A DNA stretch of 64,000 nt from Verrucomicrobiota bacterium (GTDB taxonomy: Bacteria; Verrucomicrobiota; Verrucomicrobiia; Palsa-1439). Positions 38,768 through 47,009 of this stretch are shown here, in pieces (positions within the stretch are counted from its first letter, which is position 1; every line of letters begins with the position of its first letter). The position numbers and the translations under genes were made by a program. The stretch is from NCBI GenBank assembly GCA_003152315.1, contig PLZV01000012.1:25165-89164 (forward strand), given 5' to 3'. The notes below the pieces were generated by a model that saw only the letters and a list, made by a program, of their open reading frames with translations, was not told where the DNA came from and ran no database searches.

Positions 38768-38855
38768 TGAACCGTGCATGCTCTGTTCGTGAATCATGCG
38801 TGGCACTTTGCGTAAACCGCGCGTGGTCTTTGCGTGAACCTTGCATGGTCACTGG
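38768..38855 (+). repeat. Iteron-like tandem repeats, set 1
   Basis: Four imperfect direct repeats of 21-23 bp (starting 38768, 38790, 38813 and 38835), each of the form T-R-A-A-Y-C-x-x-G-C-x-T-G followed by a variable half that ends near T-T-G-C-G in the middle copies. The period equals two helical turns. They lie in a 1.66-kb gene-free stretch (38114-39774) upstream of the relaxase. Confidence 0.6.
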
Positions 38856-38897
38856 TGGCTCGATGCATGGCATCTGCCGAGCCGCTGCGGGACATCA

Positions 38898-38941
38898 GCG
38901 GGAAATCGGCGGCACATCGGCGGGAAATCGGTGGCACATCT
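38898..38941 (+). repeat. Iteron-like tandem repeats, set 2
   Basis: Two direct 22-bp repeats (38898 and 38920) of the form GCGGGAAATCGG-Y-GGCACATC plus one base, 20 of 22 positions identical. Same period as set 1, 43 bp away. Together they suggest an origin or relaxosome region. Confidence 0.6.
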
Positions 38942-39388
38942 TCGGACATCTACTTGGACACCTGTACGACATCTGAGCGTACGCAACGTCGGACAGGAAT
39001 CGGATGCACTGCGGTTGCATCGCGGACACTGGTTGGTCACAGTTGCGACTATGACCAAACCGCAATCGTGGAAATCGGGGGGACCTCGTGAGGGCCACGT
39101 CGGCCATGTGATCATGGTTGGGGAACACGCTGAACGCGCGGCCCGAATCGGAAAGCGGAACGGAGTCGCAGCACGTTGTCGTTTACGTCAGGCGACGGCA
39201 GAGAAGCGGCGATGAGGGACGGGCGTTGGGCGTGGGATTGATCGAGACCGTCGCTTTGTCTGGCCTGGCTGCGAGGCACGAGCAGAGCCGGCCAGTCTGA
39301 GCGCGGGCCCAGGACTTTTGTCCCGTTCTGCTATTGAGATGCAACCATTGGCACCTGGGTTGACACCTCGACTTTTGTGTAGCTGCTA

Positions 39389-39411
39389 CACGTGCGACTG
39401 TCGCCCACGTG
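39389..39411. repeat. Near-palindrome upstream of the relaxase
   Basis: CACGTG-CGAC-T-GTCG-CC-CACGTG forms a stem of ten pairs with a two-base bulge and a one-base centre. It lies 550 bp before the relaxase gene and is a candidate part of an origin of transfer. The rest of 39000-39770 shows no gene I can support. Confidence 0.4.
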
Positions 39412-39774
39412 CTACCTCTGGTCGGATGATTGCACCACATCATCGGCCATCGACTGCGCGTGAGGTAGCGCCAGAAGATTGTACAGCTCGCTGCGCGCCG
39501 TCAAGAAGTTGTCCACTTCGTGGCTCCACTGTGACCGTTCTCGCTCGCCACCGGCCTGGCTCGTAGGGTTTCACGCGCAGGCAATTCACTACTGGGGACT
39601 GAACCGGATGACCTTTCAAAACCTGTCCAGCACAAAATGAAGAATTTTGCGCAAGCAAAGCCAAACACGGAATTTCGCAGCTACCGCTGGCAACATTCTA
39701 CCCTGCTGGATTTCAATTTCTCGATTTTCCCCGTGCTACGCTCGCACCCGCGATTCAGAAAGGAGCAATGGCCC

Positions 39775-39906
39775 ATGAACAATTCGATGAGTAAACAAAC
39801 CATAACCCTCGAAGTGCGGGGGCGCGAACGTGGCAAGATCGCGGCCCAAATCGAGGGCGGTGCACAATCCCGCGTAACCGGCGTCAACTCGCTTGCTACC
39901 CGCTAA
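39775..39906 (+). CDS. Possible small leader protein before the relaxase
   Basis: 43 codons from an ATG 10 nt after AAGGAG, giving MNNSMSKQTITLEVRGRERG and ending VNSLATR. It lies 33 bp before the relaxase start on the same strand. The Shine-Dalgarno is good, but there is no family resemblance. It could be a small auxiliary DNA-binding protein or merely a leader. Confidence 0.35.
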   Translation: MNNSMSKQTITLEVRGRERGKIAAQIEGGAQSRVTGVNSLATR

Positions 39907-39939
39907 CGCAATCTCCCACGCTGCCTGTAACCTCTGGCC

Positions 39940-42756
39940 ATGCTCGCTACCAAAGCACAATACCGACTGCCCAACGCCAAGGAGTATTTCAAGGAACACC
40001 TGAGCGTCGGTGATTACTACGCCCAAGACCAACAGGTCTTGGGCCAGTGGTATGGCGATGGGGCCGAGCAACTGGGGCTGTCGGGGGTCACACGCCAGAA
40101 CGAATTCGTTCGTCTCTGTGAGAACCTTCACCCGCAGACCGGCCAGAGGTTGACGGTGCGCCAGAAAACCACCCGCATGGATATTGGCCCGGATGGCCAG
40201 CCCCGCCAAAGCACCAATCGGCGCGTATTCTACGATTTCACCTTCTCGCCGGCCAAGTCAGTGTCCATCGCCGCCCTGGTGGGCCAAGATCAGCGCATCG
40301 TCGAGGCGCACGAGCGGGCTGTCACGGCCGCCCTGAACCAATTGCAGGCGTTCGCGTCCACTCGGGTCCGCAAGAACGGCCAGTGCACCGACCGGACGAC
40401 GGGCAACATTGTGGCCGCTGTGTTCCGCCACGATACGTCCCGCGCCCTCGATCCGCATCTGCACACCCATTGCATCGTGTTCAACAGCACGTTCGATGCG
40501 GTCGAGCGCCGCTGGAAGGCGCTGCAGAACCACGACATGCTCTTTGCCCACAAGTTCGTCGAGAACGTCTATTACCACGAGCTGGCCCGCAGGTTGCGGC
40601 AATTCGGCTACGGCATCGAGAACAAGCGGCGGGGGGATTTTGAAATCAAGGGCATTTCCCCGGCGCTCGTCGAAAAGTATTCCAAGCGCCACCAAGAGAT
40701 TGATCGAAAAACCCGCCAATTTCTGGAACGCCAGCCGGAGAAGGCCGATGGGAACCTCGCCCTTATCCGCAACCATATCGCCCACCAGGATCGGCCTCGC
40801 AAGATCAAGGGCATCACCCTTGCCGAATTACAGACCAGTTGGGGCCAACAACTAACTGCCGAGGAAAAAACATCGCTTGGCCGTCTGGCCACTGAGCCGC
40901 CGGCGACTACGATCTCCAGTGGGGCACTGGCGCAACAGGCCGTCGCATGGGCTGAGGAACATCTGTTTGAACGACGATCGGTGGTGCCTGAATACGAGTT
41001 GTGGCGGCACGCGCTAGAGCACGTACGCGGGCAGAACGTGGCGTTGGCCGACATTCAGGCTGCCACGGCCCGGCGCGGCTACTTGCGCTACAAGGAACAT
41101 CCTGGCCGGATCACCACGCGGGAAGTGCTGCACCGGGAATGGGAGATTGTGTGCATGGCGCGTGATGGAGTTGGCCGGTTCGGCCCGCACTGCTCCGATC
41201 ATTCGATTCGCAATGCCAGCCTGGATGCGGTCCAGCGTCAAGCTGTCGAGCGTATCCTGCAATCACGCGACTTTATCACCCTGTTTCGCGGTGGTGCAGG
41301 CACCGGCAAGAGCTACACGCTTCGGGAAGTGTACATCGCCTTGCAACAGACCGGGCGGACGGTCACGGTTGCCGCCCCGCAGCGGCAACAGGTCGTTGAC
41401 ATGGAGAGGGACGGTTTTCACGGCGCGCAAACCGTCAGCGCGTTGCTGGCGCGCGGTGCTCTGCCTCGCGGTGGCGTGCTGCTGGTTGATGAGGCCGGTC
41501 AAATCGGCGGCCAGCAGATGCACCAACTCATGAGCCTGGCGAAAGCCAACGCAGGCCGGGTAATTCTCTCGGGCGACACTCGCCAACATGCCGCAGTCGA
41601 AGCCTCGGATGCGCTGCGTGCCATCGAGAAGTATTCCACGCTCCAGGCCATCGAACTCACCGAGATTCGGCGTCAAGACCCGGCTCGCGGGAAGACCCGA
41701 GCCGAACGGGAGCGGATTGCCCAGTACAGGCAGGCTGTGCAAGAAGCTTCCGAAGGTAACCTCGATGCCTCGTTTCGTCGGCTGGATCGACAAGGGGCGG
41801 TTGTGGTCTGTTCTCCACCGGAACAAGCCGAGCGTCTTGCCCAGCAATACCTGTCCCTCGTTGAACAACACCAGTCCGTTGTCGTGGTATCTCAAACCTG
41901 GTCGGAGATCCACCGCGTCAATGAGCAGGTGCGTGCGGCATTGAAATCTCGTGGGCTTCTCGGGTCTGAGGACAGAGCGGTGACGGGGGTGGAGACGGTT
42001 GATCTCACTGAGGCGCAAAAGCGTGATCGTCGCTTCTACCAAGAGGACACCGTGCTGGTGTTGAACCGCAACGCGGGCGGATTCCAGAAGGGCCAGACGT
42101 GCCGGCTCGTGACCATTACCGATCGAGGCTTGGTTCTGGAAAGTGCGGACAAGGTTCGCACTGTCCCGTTTCGGTTTATGGATCGGCTCACCGTGTGCCA
42201 ACCTAAACCAGTCGTGTTGGCGGCCGGTGACCGCCTGCAACTGAAAGCCAACGCCACGACTACGCACGGACGACGCCTGACAAACGGTGAGCTGGTCACC
42301 GTTGAGAAAGTCTTGGCCGATGGCCGTATCCGGCTCCGTGATGGACGTACCCTCTCGAAGGATTACCGGCAATTCGTGCACGGCTTCGCCATCAGCTCGT
42401 ATGCGTCACAGGGCAAGACGGTCGATCACGTCTTGTTCTCCGATTCGGCTATCAAGGCCGCGACGAACCAACAACAGTGGTATGTGACCATTTCTCGCGG
42501 GCGCAAAGGAGTCACCATCTTCACCAGCGACAAGGCGCAACTGGCAGAGAACATCCAGCGGTCCGGTGACCGACCCCTGGCACTGGACTTGGCGAAGCAG
42601 CGGTATTTTCAAAGCCTCGGCATTCCTCGCCGGTTGTGGACACGGTGCTTGCGGATCGCGACGTATGCCGAAGGGTTTCGGCAGCGCCGGCTTGATAGCT
42701 TCACCAAGCTACGAACACGGGCAATCCAACAAACACAGGGAATGAGGGTACAATGA
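39940..42756 (+). CDS. MobF-family conjugative relaxase/helicase (TrwC/TraI type)
   Basis: 938 aa. The N-terminal relaxase nicks oriT and stays covalently bound. Candidate catalytic tyrosines are Tyr26-Tyr27 (GDYYAQDQ), and the three-His metal site is H173-L-H175-T-H177. The phrase FDFTFSPAKSVSIAAL-like 'YDFTFSPAKSVS' is diagnostic of TrwC. A RecD-type helicase follows with Walker A GGAGTGKS at 451-458, Walker B LLVDEAGQIGG and the late motif SYASQGKTVDHVLF..QQWYVTISRGRKG. It overlaps the next gene by ATGA. No mating-pair genes are nearby, so the element is mobilisable rather than self-transmissible. Confidence 0.93.
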   Translation: MLATKAQYRLPNAKEYFKEHLSVGDYYAQDQQVLGQWYGDGAEQLGLSGVTRQNEFVRLCENLHPQTGQRLTVRQKTTRMDIGPDGQPRQSTNRRVFYDFTFSPAKSVSIAALVGQDQRIVEAHERAVTAALNQLQAFASTRVRKNGQCTDRTTGNIVAAVFRHDTSRALDPHLHTHCIVFNSTFDAVERRWKALQNHDMLFAHKFVENVYYHELARRLRQFGYGIENKRRGDFEIKGISPALVEKYSKRHQEIDRKTRQFLERQPEKADGNLALIRNHIAHQDRPRKIKGITLAELQTSWGQQLTAEEKTSLGRLATEPPATTISSGALAQQAVAWAEEHLFERRSVVPEYELWRHALEHVRGQNVALADIQAATARRGYLRYKEHPGRITTREVLHREWEIVCMARDGVGRFGPHCSDHSIRNASLDAVQRQAVERILQSRDFITLFRGGAGTGKSYTLREVYIALQQTGRTVTVAAPQRQQVVDMERDGFHGAQTVSALLARGALPRGGVLLVDEAGQIGGQQMHQLMSLAKANAGRVILSGDTRQHAAVEASDALRAIEKYSTLQAIELTEIRRQDPARGKTRAERERIAQYRQAVQEASEGNLDASFRRLDRQGAVVVCSPPEQAERLAQQYLSLVEQHQSVVVVSQTWSEIHRVNEQVRAALKSRGLLGSEDRAVTGVETVDLTEAQKRDRRFYQEDTVLVLNRNAGGFQKGQTCRLVTITDRGLVLESADKVRTVPFRFMDRLTVCQPKPVVLAAGDRLQLKANATTTHGRRLTNGELVTVEKVLADGRIRLRDGRTLSKDYRQFVHGFAISSYASQGKTVDHVLFSDSAIKAATNQQQWYVTISRGRKGVTIFTSDKAQLAENIQRSGDRPLALDLAKQRYFQSLGIPRRLWTRCLRIATYAEGFRQRRLDSFTKLRTRAIQQTQGMRVQ

Positions 42757-43100
42757 TACGGCACGGACAAGACGAGAGCCGACGGACTTCCCCCTGTTGG
42801 GAAGGGGACGCCAACGCCCAGGCTCTGCGAGTGGAGTTGGCTGATGGCAAATCCTGCCTGGTCCCTTACAGCCGTATTGCATTTGTGGAATGCGAGCACG
42901 GTGCGGATCACACCACGCTTTGTCTGCGCTCAGACACTCACGAAATCCGGATTGTCGGCAAGAACCTTCGGCGGTTGGAATCTGCGCTGCAGAGGTTCGA
43001 GGTCGGCTGGGTGAAGGCAGTGCCGTCGCGCTACGAGCTTGATACGGCGGACAATTTCGTTTGGATCACCAACATCACCGTCAGTGAGCTGCAAGAGTGA
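42753..43100 (+). CDS. Relaxase-linked protein, unknown
   Basis: 115 aa, soluble, mixed alpha/beta (LRVELADGKSCLVPYSRIAFVECEHG; TLCLRSDTHEIRIVGKNLRRLESAL; FVWITNITVSEL). The ATGA overlap with the relaxase gene implies a stoichiometric partner, perhaps a relaxosome or regulatory subunit. No family recognised. Confidence 0.7.
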   Translation: MIRHGQDESRRTSPCWEGDANAQALRVELADGKSCLVPYSRIAFVECEHGADHTTLCLRSDTHEIRIVGKNLRRLESALQRFEVGWVKAVPSRYELDTADNFVWITNITVSELQE

Positions 43101-43138
43101 ATATGACTGCGGGCACGACAGAGAGGAACTGAGGGGCC

Positions 43139-43483
43139 ATGATCACGCTGACCTGCAGATCGTACCGGGCGCGAGTGGATGGCGAGAATGTCGTCCTGGA
43201 GATCGACGATGCCCAACCAATGAATTTCGTGCCGCAATTGATGAGCAAGGCGGACGTGGCCAGTCGTTTGCATATCAGCATCCGTAAGGTTGCAGAGATC
43301 GCCCAATCGGGCCGGCTGGCGGTCGTGCGCGTTGACGGGGCCGTCCGATTCCGAGAAGAAGATGTTCTCCGGCTGTTGACCGAGCGTCAGGAACCGAGGC
43401 CACGCCTACTGGCGTTGCCGCCGCGCGCATCAGGTCGGGAATGTGAACATCGGGCTGTTCAACATGCGAACCAGCGTCAGTGA
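43139..43483 (+). CDS. Excisionase/MerR-type helix-turn-helix protein
   Basis: 114 aa. The central block MSKADVASRLHISIRKVAEIAQSGRLAVVRVDGAVRFREEDVLRLL is a classic HTH_17/excisionase winged-helix pattern. A short N-terminal strand region precedes it and a basic Pro/Arg tail follows. It sits 38 bp after the relaxase partner gene. It could be the element's recombination directionality factor or a transcription regulator; the position far from int favours the latter. Confidence 0.78.
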   Translation: MITLTCRSYRARVDGENVVLEIDDAQPMNFVPQLMSKADVASRLHISIRKVAEIAQSGRLAVVRVDGAVRFREEDVLRLLTERQEPRPRLLALPPRASGRECEHRAVQHANQRQ

Positions 43484-43571
43484 GCATGATCGCTTCTTGG
43501 TGGCCAACCCACCTTGAGCAGTAGGACGAAAGCTCGACATTAATACCCCGGTTTGCTATTCTGTTATAGTT

Positions 43572-43877
43572 GTGAAAAGCCCACTGACAGTGGAAAGGGA
43601 TTCTGACCAGCTCGCTTCCATCGCTCGGCGTGTTTGCTGGTGGCAGTCGGCTGAGGCAACGCTGGAAGACACACCGCGTTTTCTCTGTCAGGTCATGGTG
43701 TTTGGAACGTGGGATGATACCTGTTTTGCCCTCGGTCATTATGGCGAGGCTGCATTCCGCGAAGCGTTGCGATCCGCTCCACCGGGCCTCTTTGACAATC
43801 GGTCCTGGCATTATTGGCATCACCGGCTGCATCTTCTCCCCGTTCCTCCCAGGCCCCAGCGCGCGATTCCCGCATGA
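43572..43877 (+). CDS. Probable antitoxin partner of the AbiEii-type protein
   Basis: 101 aa from GTG. The phrases IARRVCWWQSAEATLEDTPRFLCQVM, FGTWDDTCFALGHYGEAAFREAL and FDNRSWHYWHHRLHL belong to a small conserved protein that I know to precede AbiEii-type nucleotidyltransferases. It overlaps the next gene as ATGA, the usual order antitoxin then toxin. Expected role: neutralise and autoregulate the pair. Confidence 0.75.
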   Translation: MKSPLTVERDSDQLASIARRVCWWQSAEATLEDTPRFLCQVMVFGTWDDTCFALGHYGEAAFREALRSAPPGLFDNRSWHYWHHRLHLLPVPPRPQRAIPA

Positions 43878-44575
43878 GGCCACGGTTGGACATTCTCCCG
43901 GCCGAGCAGCGCCGCTTATGGCCCGAGCTTTCTCAAGTCCCTAAGCATTTCGTCTTGTATGGCGGAACGGCCATTGCCCTGCGTCTGGGCGGGAGACAAT
44001 CCGTTGATTTCGATTTCTTCACAAGCCAGCCCGTTTCGGCGGGTGCGCTGGGCCAGGGTCTGGCATTCCTTGCTGGCGCAAAGCTCATTCAATCGGAGCT
44101 CAACACGGCATCATTCACGGTCGAACGGGGCGGCGACGTGAAAGTCTCGTTCTTCGGCGGGCTCACCATGGGCCGCGTGGGCCGACCTGATCGCTGCGAA
44201 GACAACCGCGTTCGCATTGCGTCGCTTCTCGATCTAGCCGCGCAGAAGGTAAAAGTGATTCTGGTCCGCGCCGAACCAAGAGATTACGAGGACATTTACA
44301 CGCTTCTGAAGTCGGGGGTCAGCCTTCCCAAAGCGCTGGGAGCAGCCAAAGCACTTTATCCTGAATTCAACCCCGTCCTCTCACTCAAAGCCCTCACCTA
44401 CTACGGCGAGCGAACTCTTGCTACCGTGCCGACAGCCGTTCGCGAATACTTGACGGAGGAGAGCGCCAAGGTCAAATCGATCAGAACGATTCCAAGAATC
44501 GCAGTGAGCATCAGTCCTTCCGCGTCGTTTCGGAATACGCCTACGCCAGGCCACAGCAAAGGTATCAGAATCTAA
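43874..44575 (+). CDS. Nucleotidyltransferase toxin, AbiEii/AbiGii type
   Basis: 233 aa. FVLYGGTAIALRLGGRQSVDFDFF carries the G-G-T and D-x-D nucleotidyltransferase signature, with FTVERGGDVKVSFFG and LDLAAQKVKVILVRAEPRDYEDIYTLL further on. Related toxins block phage growth or persist as addiction modules by acting on tRNA. The last 45 residues (after EYLTEESAKVKSI) do not look conserved and may follow an old frameshift. It is the last gene before the right attachment site, where it would stabilise the element. Confidence 0.82.
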   Translation: MRPRLDILPAEQRRLWPELSQVPKHFVLYGGTAIALRLGGRQSVDFDFFTSQPVSAGALGQGLAFLAGAKLIQSELNTASFTVERGGDVKVSFFGGLTMGRVGRPDRCEDNRVRIASLLDLAAQKVKVILVRAEPRDYEDIYTLLKSGVSLPKALGAAKALYPEFNPVLSLKALTYYGERTLATVPTAVREYLTEESAKVKSIRTIPRIAVSISPSASFRNTPTPGHSKGIRI

Positions 44576-44668
44576 GTGCTCTCCGAGGTTTTGTCGTCAT
44601 CTCCAAATGACCTATTGCGATAATTCAGGAGCGCCTCGGCAGGGAGGCGCTGGAAGCCGCGATTGTTG

Positions 44669-44688
44669 CGTGACAAAATGTGACAAAA
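44669..44688 (+). promoter_or_regulatory. Candidate integrase arm sites, element 1 right
   Basis: Two TGACAAA heptamers 10 bp apart (44671 and 44681) preceded by GCG, as at the left end. They lie about 83 bp inside attR in the gene-free interval 44576-44770. Confidence 0.55.
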
Positions 44689-44770
44689 GACCATCCCGAT
44701 CCTGCGCTTTTTCGTATTTTGCGGTTGCGAAAATATGCAGAATCACGCAGGATTGACACAGGGAGATGGA

Positions 44771-44793
44771 TTCGATTCCCATCGCCCGCTCCA
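44771..44793 (+). repeat. attR of element 1
   Basis: Exact 23-bp copy of the tRNA-Gly 3' end (24614-24636). A GC-rich hairpin follows at once, probably the original downstream flank of tRNA-Gly. Confidence 0.9.
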
Positions 44794-44794
44794 A

Positions 44795-44810
44795 CCCCGC
44801 AGAGGCGGGG
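44795..44810 (+). terminator. Hairpin originally downstream of tRNA-Gly
   Basis: CCCCGC-AGAG-GCGGGG two bases after attR of element 1. In the uninterrupted chromosome this would follow the CCA of tRNA-Gly directly. There is no T-run, so it may be a processing or weak termination structure. Confidence 0.45.
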
Positions 44811-44887
44811 AAATTCGAAATCCGAAATTCGAGTCTCGGAACTGATGTGTTTCGGATTTCGGTATTCGGTTTTCGGATTTTTCGCCT

Positions 44888-44973
44888 GGAGAGGTACCGA
44901 AGTGGTTTAACGGGGCAGACTGTAAATCTGCTGGCTAACGCCTTCGGTGGTTCGAATCCACCCCTCTCCACCA
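44888..44973 (+). tRNA. tRNA-Tyr (GTA)
   Basis: Class II tRNA with a long variable arm and encoded CCA. Acceptor GGAGAGG (44888-44894) pairs with CCTCTCC (44963-44969); discriminator A; CCA 44971-44973. The anticodon stem GCAGA/TCTGC encloses CTGTAAA with GTA at 44922-44924. Its 3' 54 bases recur at 60410-60463 with one change in the variable arm, marking the attachment site of element 2. Confidence 0.96.
44920..44973 (+). repeat. attL of element 2
   Basis: The 3' half of tRNA-Tyr from the anticodon loop to CCA. It matches 60410-60463 except A44937 versus T60427 in the variable arm. Confidence 0.9.
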
Positions 44974-45035
44974 CTTTCCCTGCAAGTGGTTGCGTGAATT
45001 CACGCGCACACGAGCGAGACCCAAGCCAGTGCCAA

Positions 45036-45054
45036 TATACCCGCCCGTATACCC
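45036..45054 (+). promoter_or_regulatory. Candidate integrase arm sites, element 2 left
   Basis: TATACCCGCCCGTATACCC: two TATACCC heptamers 11 bp apart. The same structure with TTA as the spacer occurs at 60269-60287 near the other end. It lies in the gene-free interval 44974-45486, which otherwise shows only a small inverted repeat CATGATTC-N7-GAATCATG at 45360. Confidence 0.6.
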
Positions 45055-45486
45055 GGAGGCGGCTTGGGTGGGGCTTGTTGGGCGAGATTGAAGGCCAGCA
45101 CGCCCAAGAGGACGATCACACCCGGCGACGTGGGCGCGGTATTGAATCGGCTGTGGGAAAGCGTCGCGTTGCGCTCACGTTTGCCCCTGGCGCGCGTGGC
45201 CGCTCGCCTCCGAGTCCAGAGGGTAGGGAAGAACGGGTGTGAGTTGGCCACGGAAGGCGCGATTGCTTTCAACTGCGTTCCGCTTTTCACGACAGCACGG
45301 AGGTGGGGTAGGGGAGGGGCAAAAAGGTACTCCTGCGTAAATTGGCGGGTAGGAGGAACATGATTCCCTTAATGAATCATGGGATGAACGACGCCGCCCA
45401 CAAACGGAATTGCTGTGGACACAGGGGGACCGGATTACGCTAATCGCGCTGGCGCGGTTTTGGTGGCGGCGATTCGTCTCTTCCGA

Positions 45487-46194
45487 TTATCCGTAAACAC
45501 GATCTTCCGGGCGTGCGTCCTCAAGCCTGAAATTTCCTCGTGGTACATCGGCAATGAGCCGAAATACGCCCGTGCAGTTTTGGCCAGCGGATAGCACTGT
45601 GACTCTGACAAGGTAGCGTCCCGATGAAAGCTTCCAGTTTGGATGTCGCCATATCGGATTTGAGAAGTAATTTTCATTACTCCATCCGTAACACTCGACT
45701 TCGCTGTCAAATTTCGCCGCGATATTGAGTGCTTCTCCTTCACCGGGGTAAACGTCAACCCTCGGGTTGAGGCTAAATCGCGTGGGGTCGGCGATAGAAA
45801 CATGTTGGTTTCCGATGCTAAACAAGATTGGTACTGGCTCCGGCTGGCCCGCCCACCGGATTGGCATCGCACTACCGAATATATTCTGTCCGTCGTTTAA
45901 GTGATGAAAAGTGATACTTCCGTGGCATTGTAGTGCTGCGGTCCGGCTCATCCAGCGGGCAATGGGGGGCAACGGCTTGTTCAGCAAATTCACGGCTAGA
46001 AATCTGGCGTCTGTCGCCGGACGGTTTGTATAGTGCGCATCCGAAGGGGGTAAGATACTGAGCGTAAGCTTCGGCTTGCGTAGATTCTCAATCCAAACGC
46101 TGGTCGCGATTGCCACAATCGCGCCAAGCACGAATTGAATAATCGAAATCAGGATGGATGACGTGCCACAAGCAGTGCCGGTACAAGCGCCCAT
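45487..46194 (-). CDS. Membrane-anchored protein of unknown function
   Basis: 235 aa. One N-terminal membrane helix (SSILISIIQFVLGAIVAIATSVWI) precedes a soluble beta-rich domain beginning RKPKLTLSIL. This domain has several conserved-looking phrases (FLAVNLLNKPLPP, ARWMSRTAALQCHGSITFHH, MPIRWAGQPEPVP, GRYLVRVTVLSAGQNCTGVFRL). The order of a single membrane helix followed by an Ig-like or SAVED-adjacent beta domain is common in accessory islands. Function unknown. It is divergent from the 46330 gene. Confidence 0.7.
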   Translation of the reverse strand: MGACTGTACGTSSILISIIQFVLGAIVAIATSVWIENLRKPKLTLSILPPSDAHYTNRPATDARFLAVNLLNKPLPPIARWMSRTAALQCHGSITFHHLNDGQNIFGSAMPIRWAGQPEPVPILFSIGNQHVSIADPTRFSLNPRVDVYPGEGEALNIAAKFDSEVECYGWSNENYFSNPIWRHPNWKLSSGRYLVRVTVLSAGQNCTGVFRLIADVPRGNFRLEDARPEDRVYG

Positions 46195-46329
46195 GACCTG
46201 AATTATAGACAGTGCGCCTCACTAAGCAACGCAGAAACGAGAGCTTCATAACGCTTCCAACCAGAACCAGCTTTCAGCCATCCCAACGATTCTCTCTTGC
46301 GATTGCCATTGTGTTCGAACAATAATACT

Positions 46330-46971
46330 ATGCTCGTTGCGGCAGTTGAGGCGCAAATGGGCGATTCAAATAAAGTCCCGGATCCGAAAATGCTCGAACT
46401 CGGTGAGTGGATGCAGAATATCCAACTCGCTGACGATCACGGTTGTATTCTTATGGGAGTGGGTTACGTGGAGTCATTGCTCGGTGACCTTCTTAGCGCC
46501 AGGATGATCGCAGAATCAAAAGTGCCTGACGTTCTTCTGAGAGACAGGGGGGCGCTTGGATCGCTCTCCGCCCGGATAGATGCTACCGTAGCATTTGGGG
46601 TTATCAGTCCCGAGTTGGGAGCGGAGCTTCATCGTCTCCGAAAAATTCGCAATCGTGCGGCCCACGAATACAAACCGATGTCGCTCGAAAAGCCGCCCGT
46701 TTCCGATATGTGCAATGCACTCCGCTTGGTCAAAAGTTACCCGACTAATCTGCCTATAACTCAGAGCGTCCGAATGCGATTTGTGATGGCAGTTTCTTCT
46801 ATTTGCATGACCTTGCAAACCCGAATTCCCGAAATTCAGCGGTGTAAACGACCAAAGCTAGACAGTCTTTGGCTGGCATTGATTGATGACGTGAAGCGTG
46901 CAGAAGTAGCTGAACAGGTTAAACACAATGAGGGGCGTATCCCACTCGATTCGCGATTATACGAATCTTAG
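46330..46971 (+). CDS. MltR/HEPN-like protein
   Basis: 213 aa from the first ATG (in-frame TTG at 46297 is possible). GVGYVESLLGDLLSARM, RGALGSLSARIDATVAFGVIS and LHRLRKIRNRAAHE form the MltR-family core. The last block contains R107-x4-H112 (RNRAAH), the Rx4-6H motif of HEPN ribonucleases. Thus it may be an RNase effector rather than a mannitol regulator; no mannitol genes are nearby. It begins a four-gene plus-strand set that ends with a TIR protein. Confidence 0.75.
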   Translation: MLVAAVEAQMGDSNKVPDPKMLELGEWMQNIQLADDHGCILMGVGYVESLLGDLLSARMIAESKVPDVLLRDRGALGSLSARIDATVAFGVISPELGAELHRLRKIRNRAAHEYKPMSLEKPPVSDMCNALRLVKSYPTNLPITQSVRMRFVMAVSSICMTLQTRIPEIQRCKRPKLDSLWLALIDDVKRAEVAEQVKHNEGRIPLDSRLYES

Positions 46972-47009
46972 AATTCCCTTCGCGGCTTTGGCGTTATTTT
47001 GTGCTAGCC

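Larger units (their letters stand above)
24614..44793. mobile_element. Integrative mobilisable element 1 in tRNA-Gly
   Basis: Bounded by an exact 23-bp direct repeat of the tRNA-Gly 3' end, with the tyrosine recombinase gene immediately inside the left end. It carries a MobF relaxase with two accessory genes, iteron-like repeats, an AbiEii-type toxin-antitoxin pair at the right end, and large secreted repeat proteins. I find no type IV secretion or coupling-protein genes, so transfer would depend on a helper. The unit length between repeats is 20,157 bp. Confidence 0.88.

Noticed and set aside
38768..38941. CRISPR array
   Set aside because: The repeats are directly abutting with no unique spacers and are imperfect; there are no cas genes in the window.
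39183..39443. Possible gene in the region before the relaxase
   Set aside because: Frames on both strands are short, Arg/Ser-rich and overlap the palindrome; treated as non-coding.
44612..44974. Minus-strand frame covering tRNA-Tyr (GGFEPPKALASRF-like)
   Set aside because: Classic antisense-tRNA artefact; no independent support.
45000..45290. Minus-strand frame with a hydrophobic C-terminus
   Set aside because: Overlaps a candidate arm site, lacks a ribosome-binding site and has biased Arg/Pro/Ala composition; not protein-like enough.
46330..46971. Mannitol operon repressor MltR
   Set aside because: Family resemblance is real, but no mannitol transport or dehydrogenase genes are near and the R-x4-H motif plus context favour a HEPN-like role.
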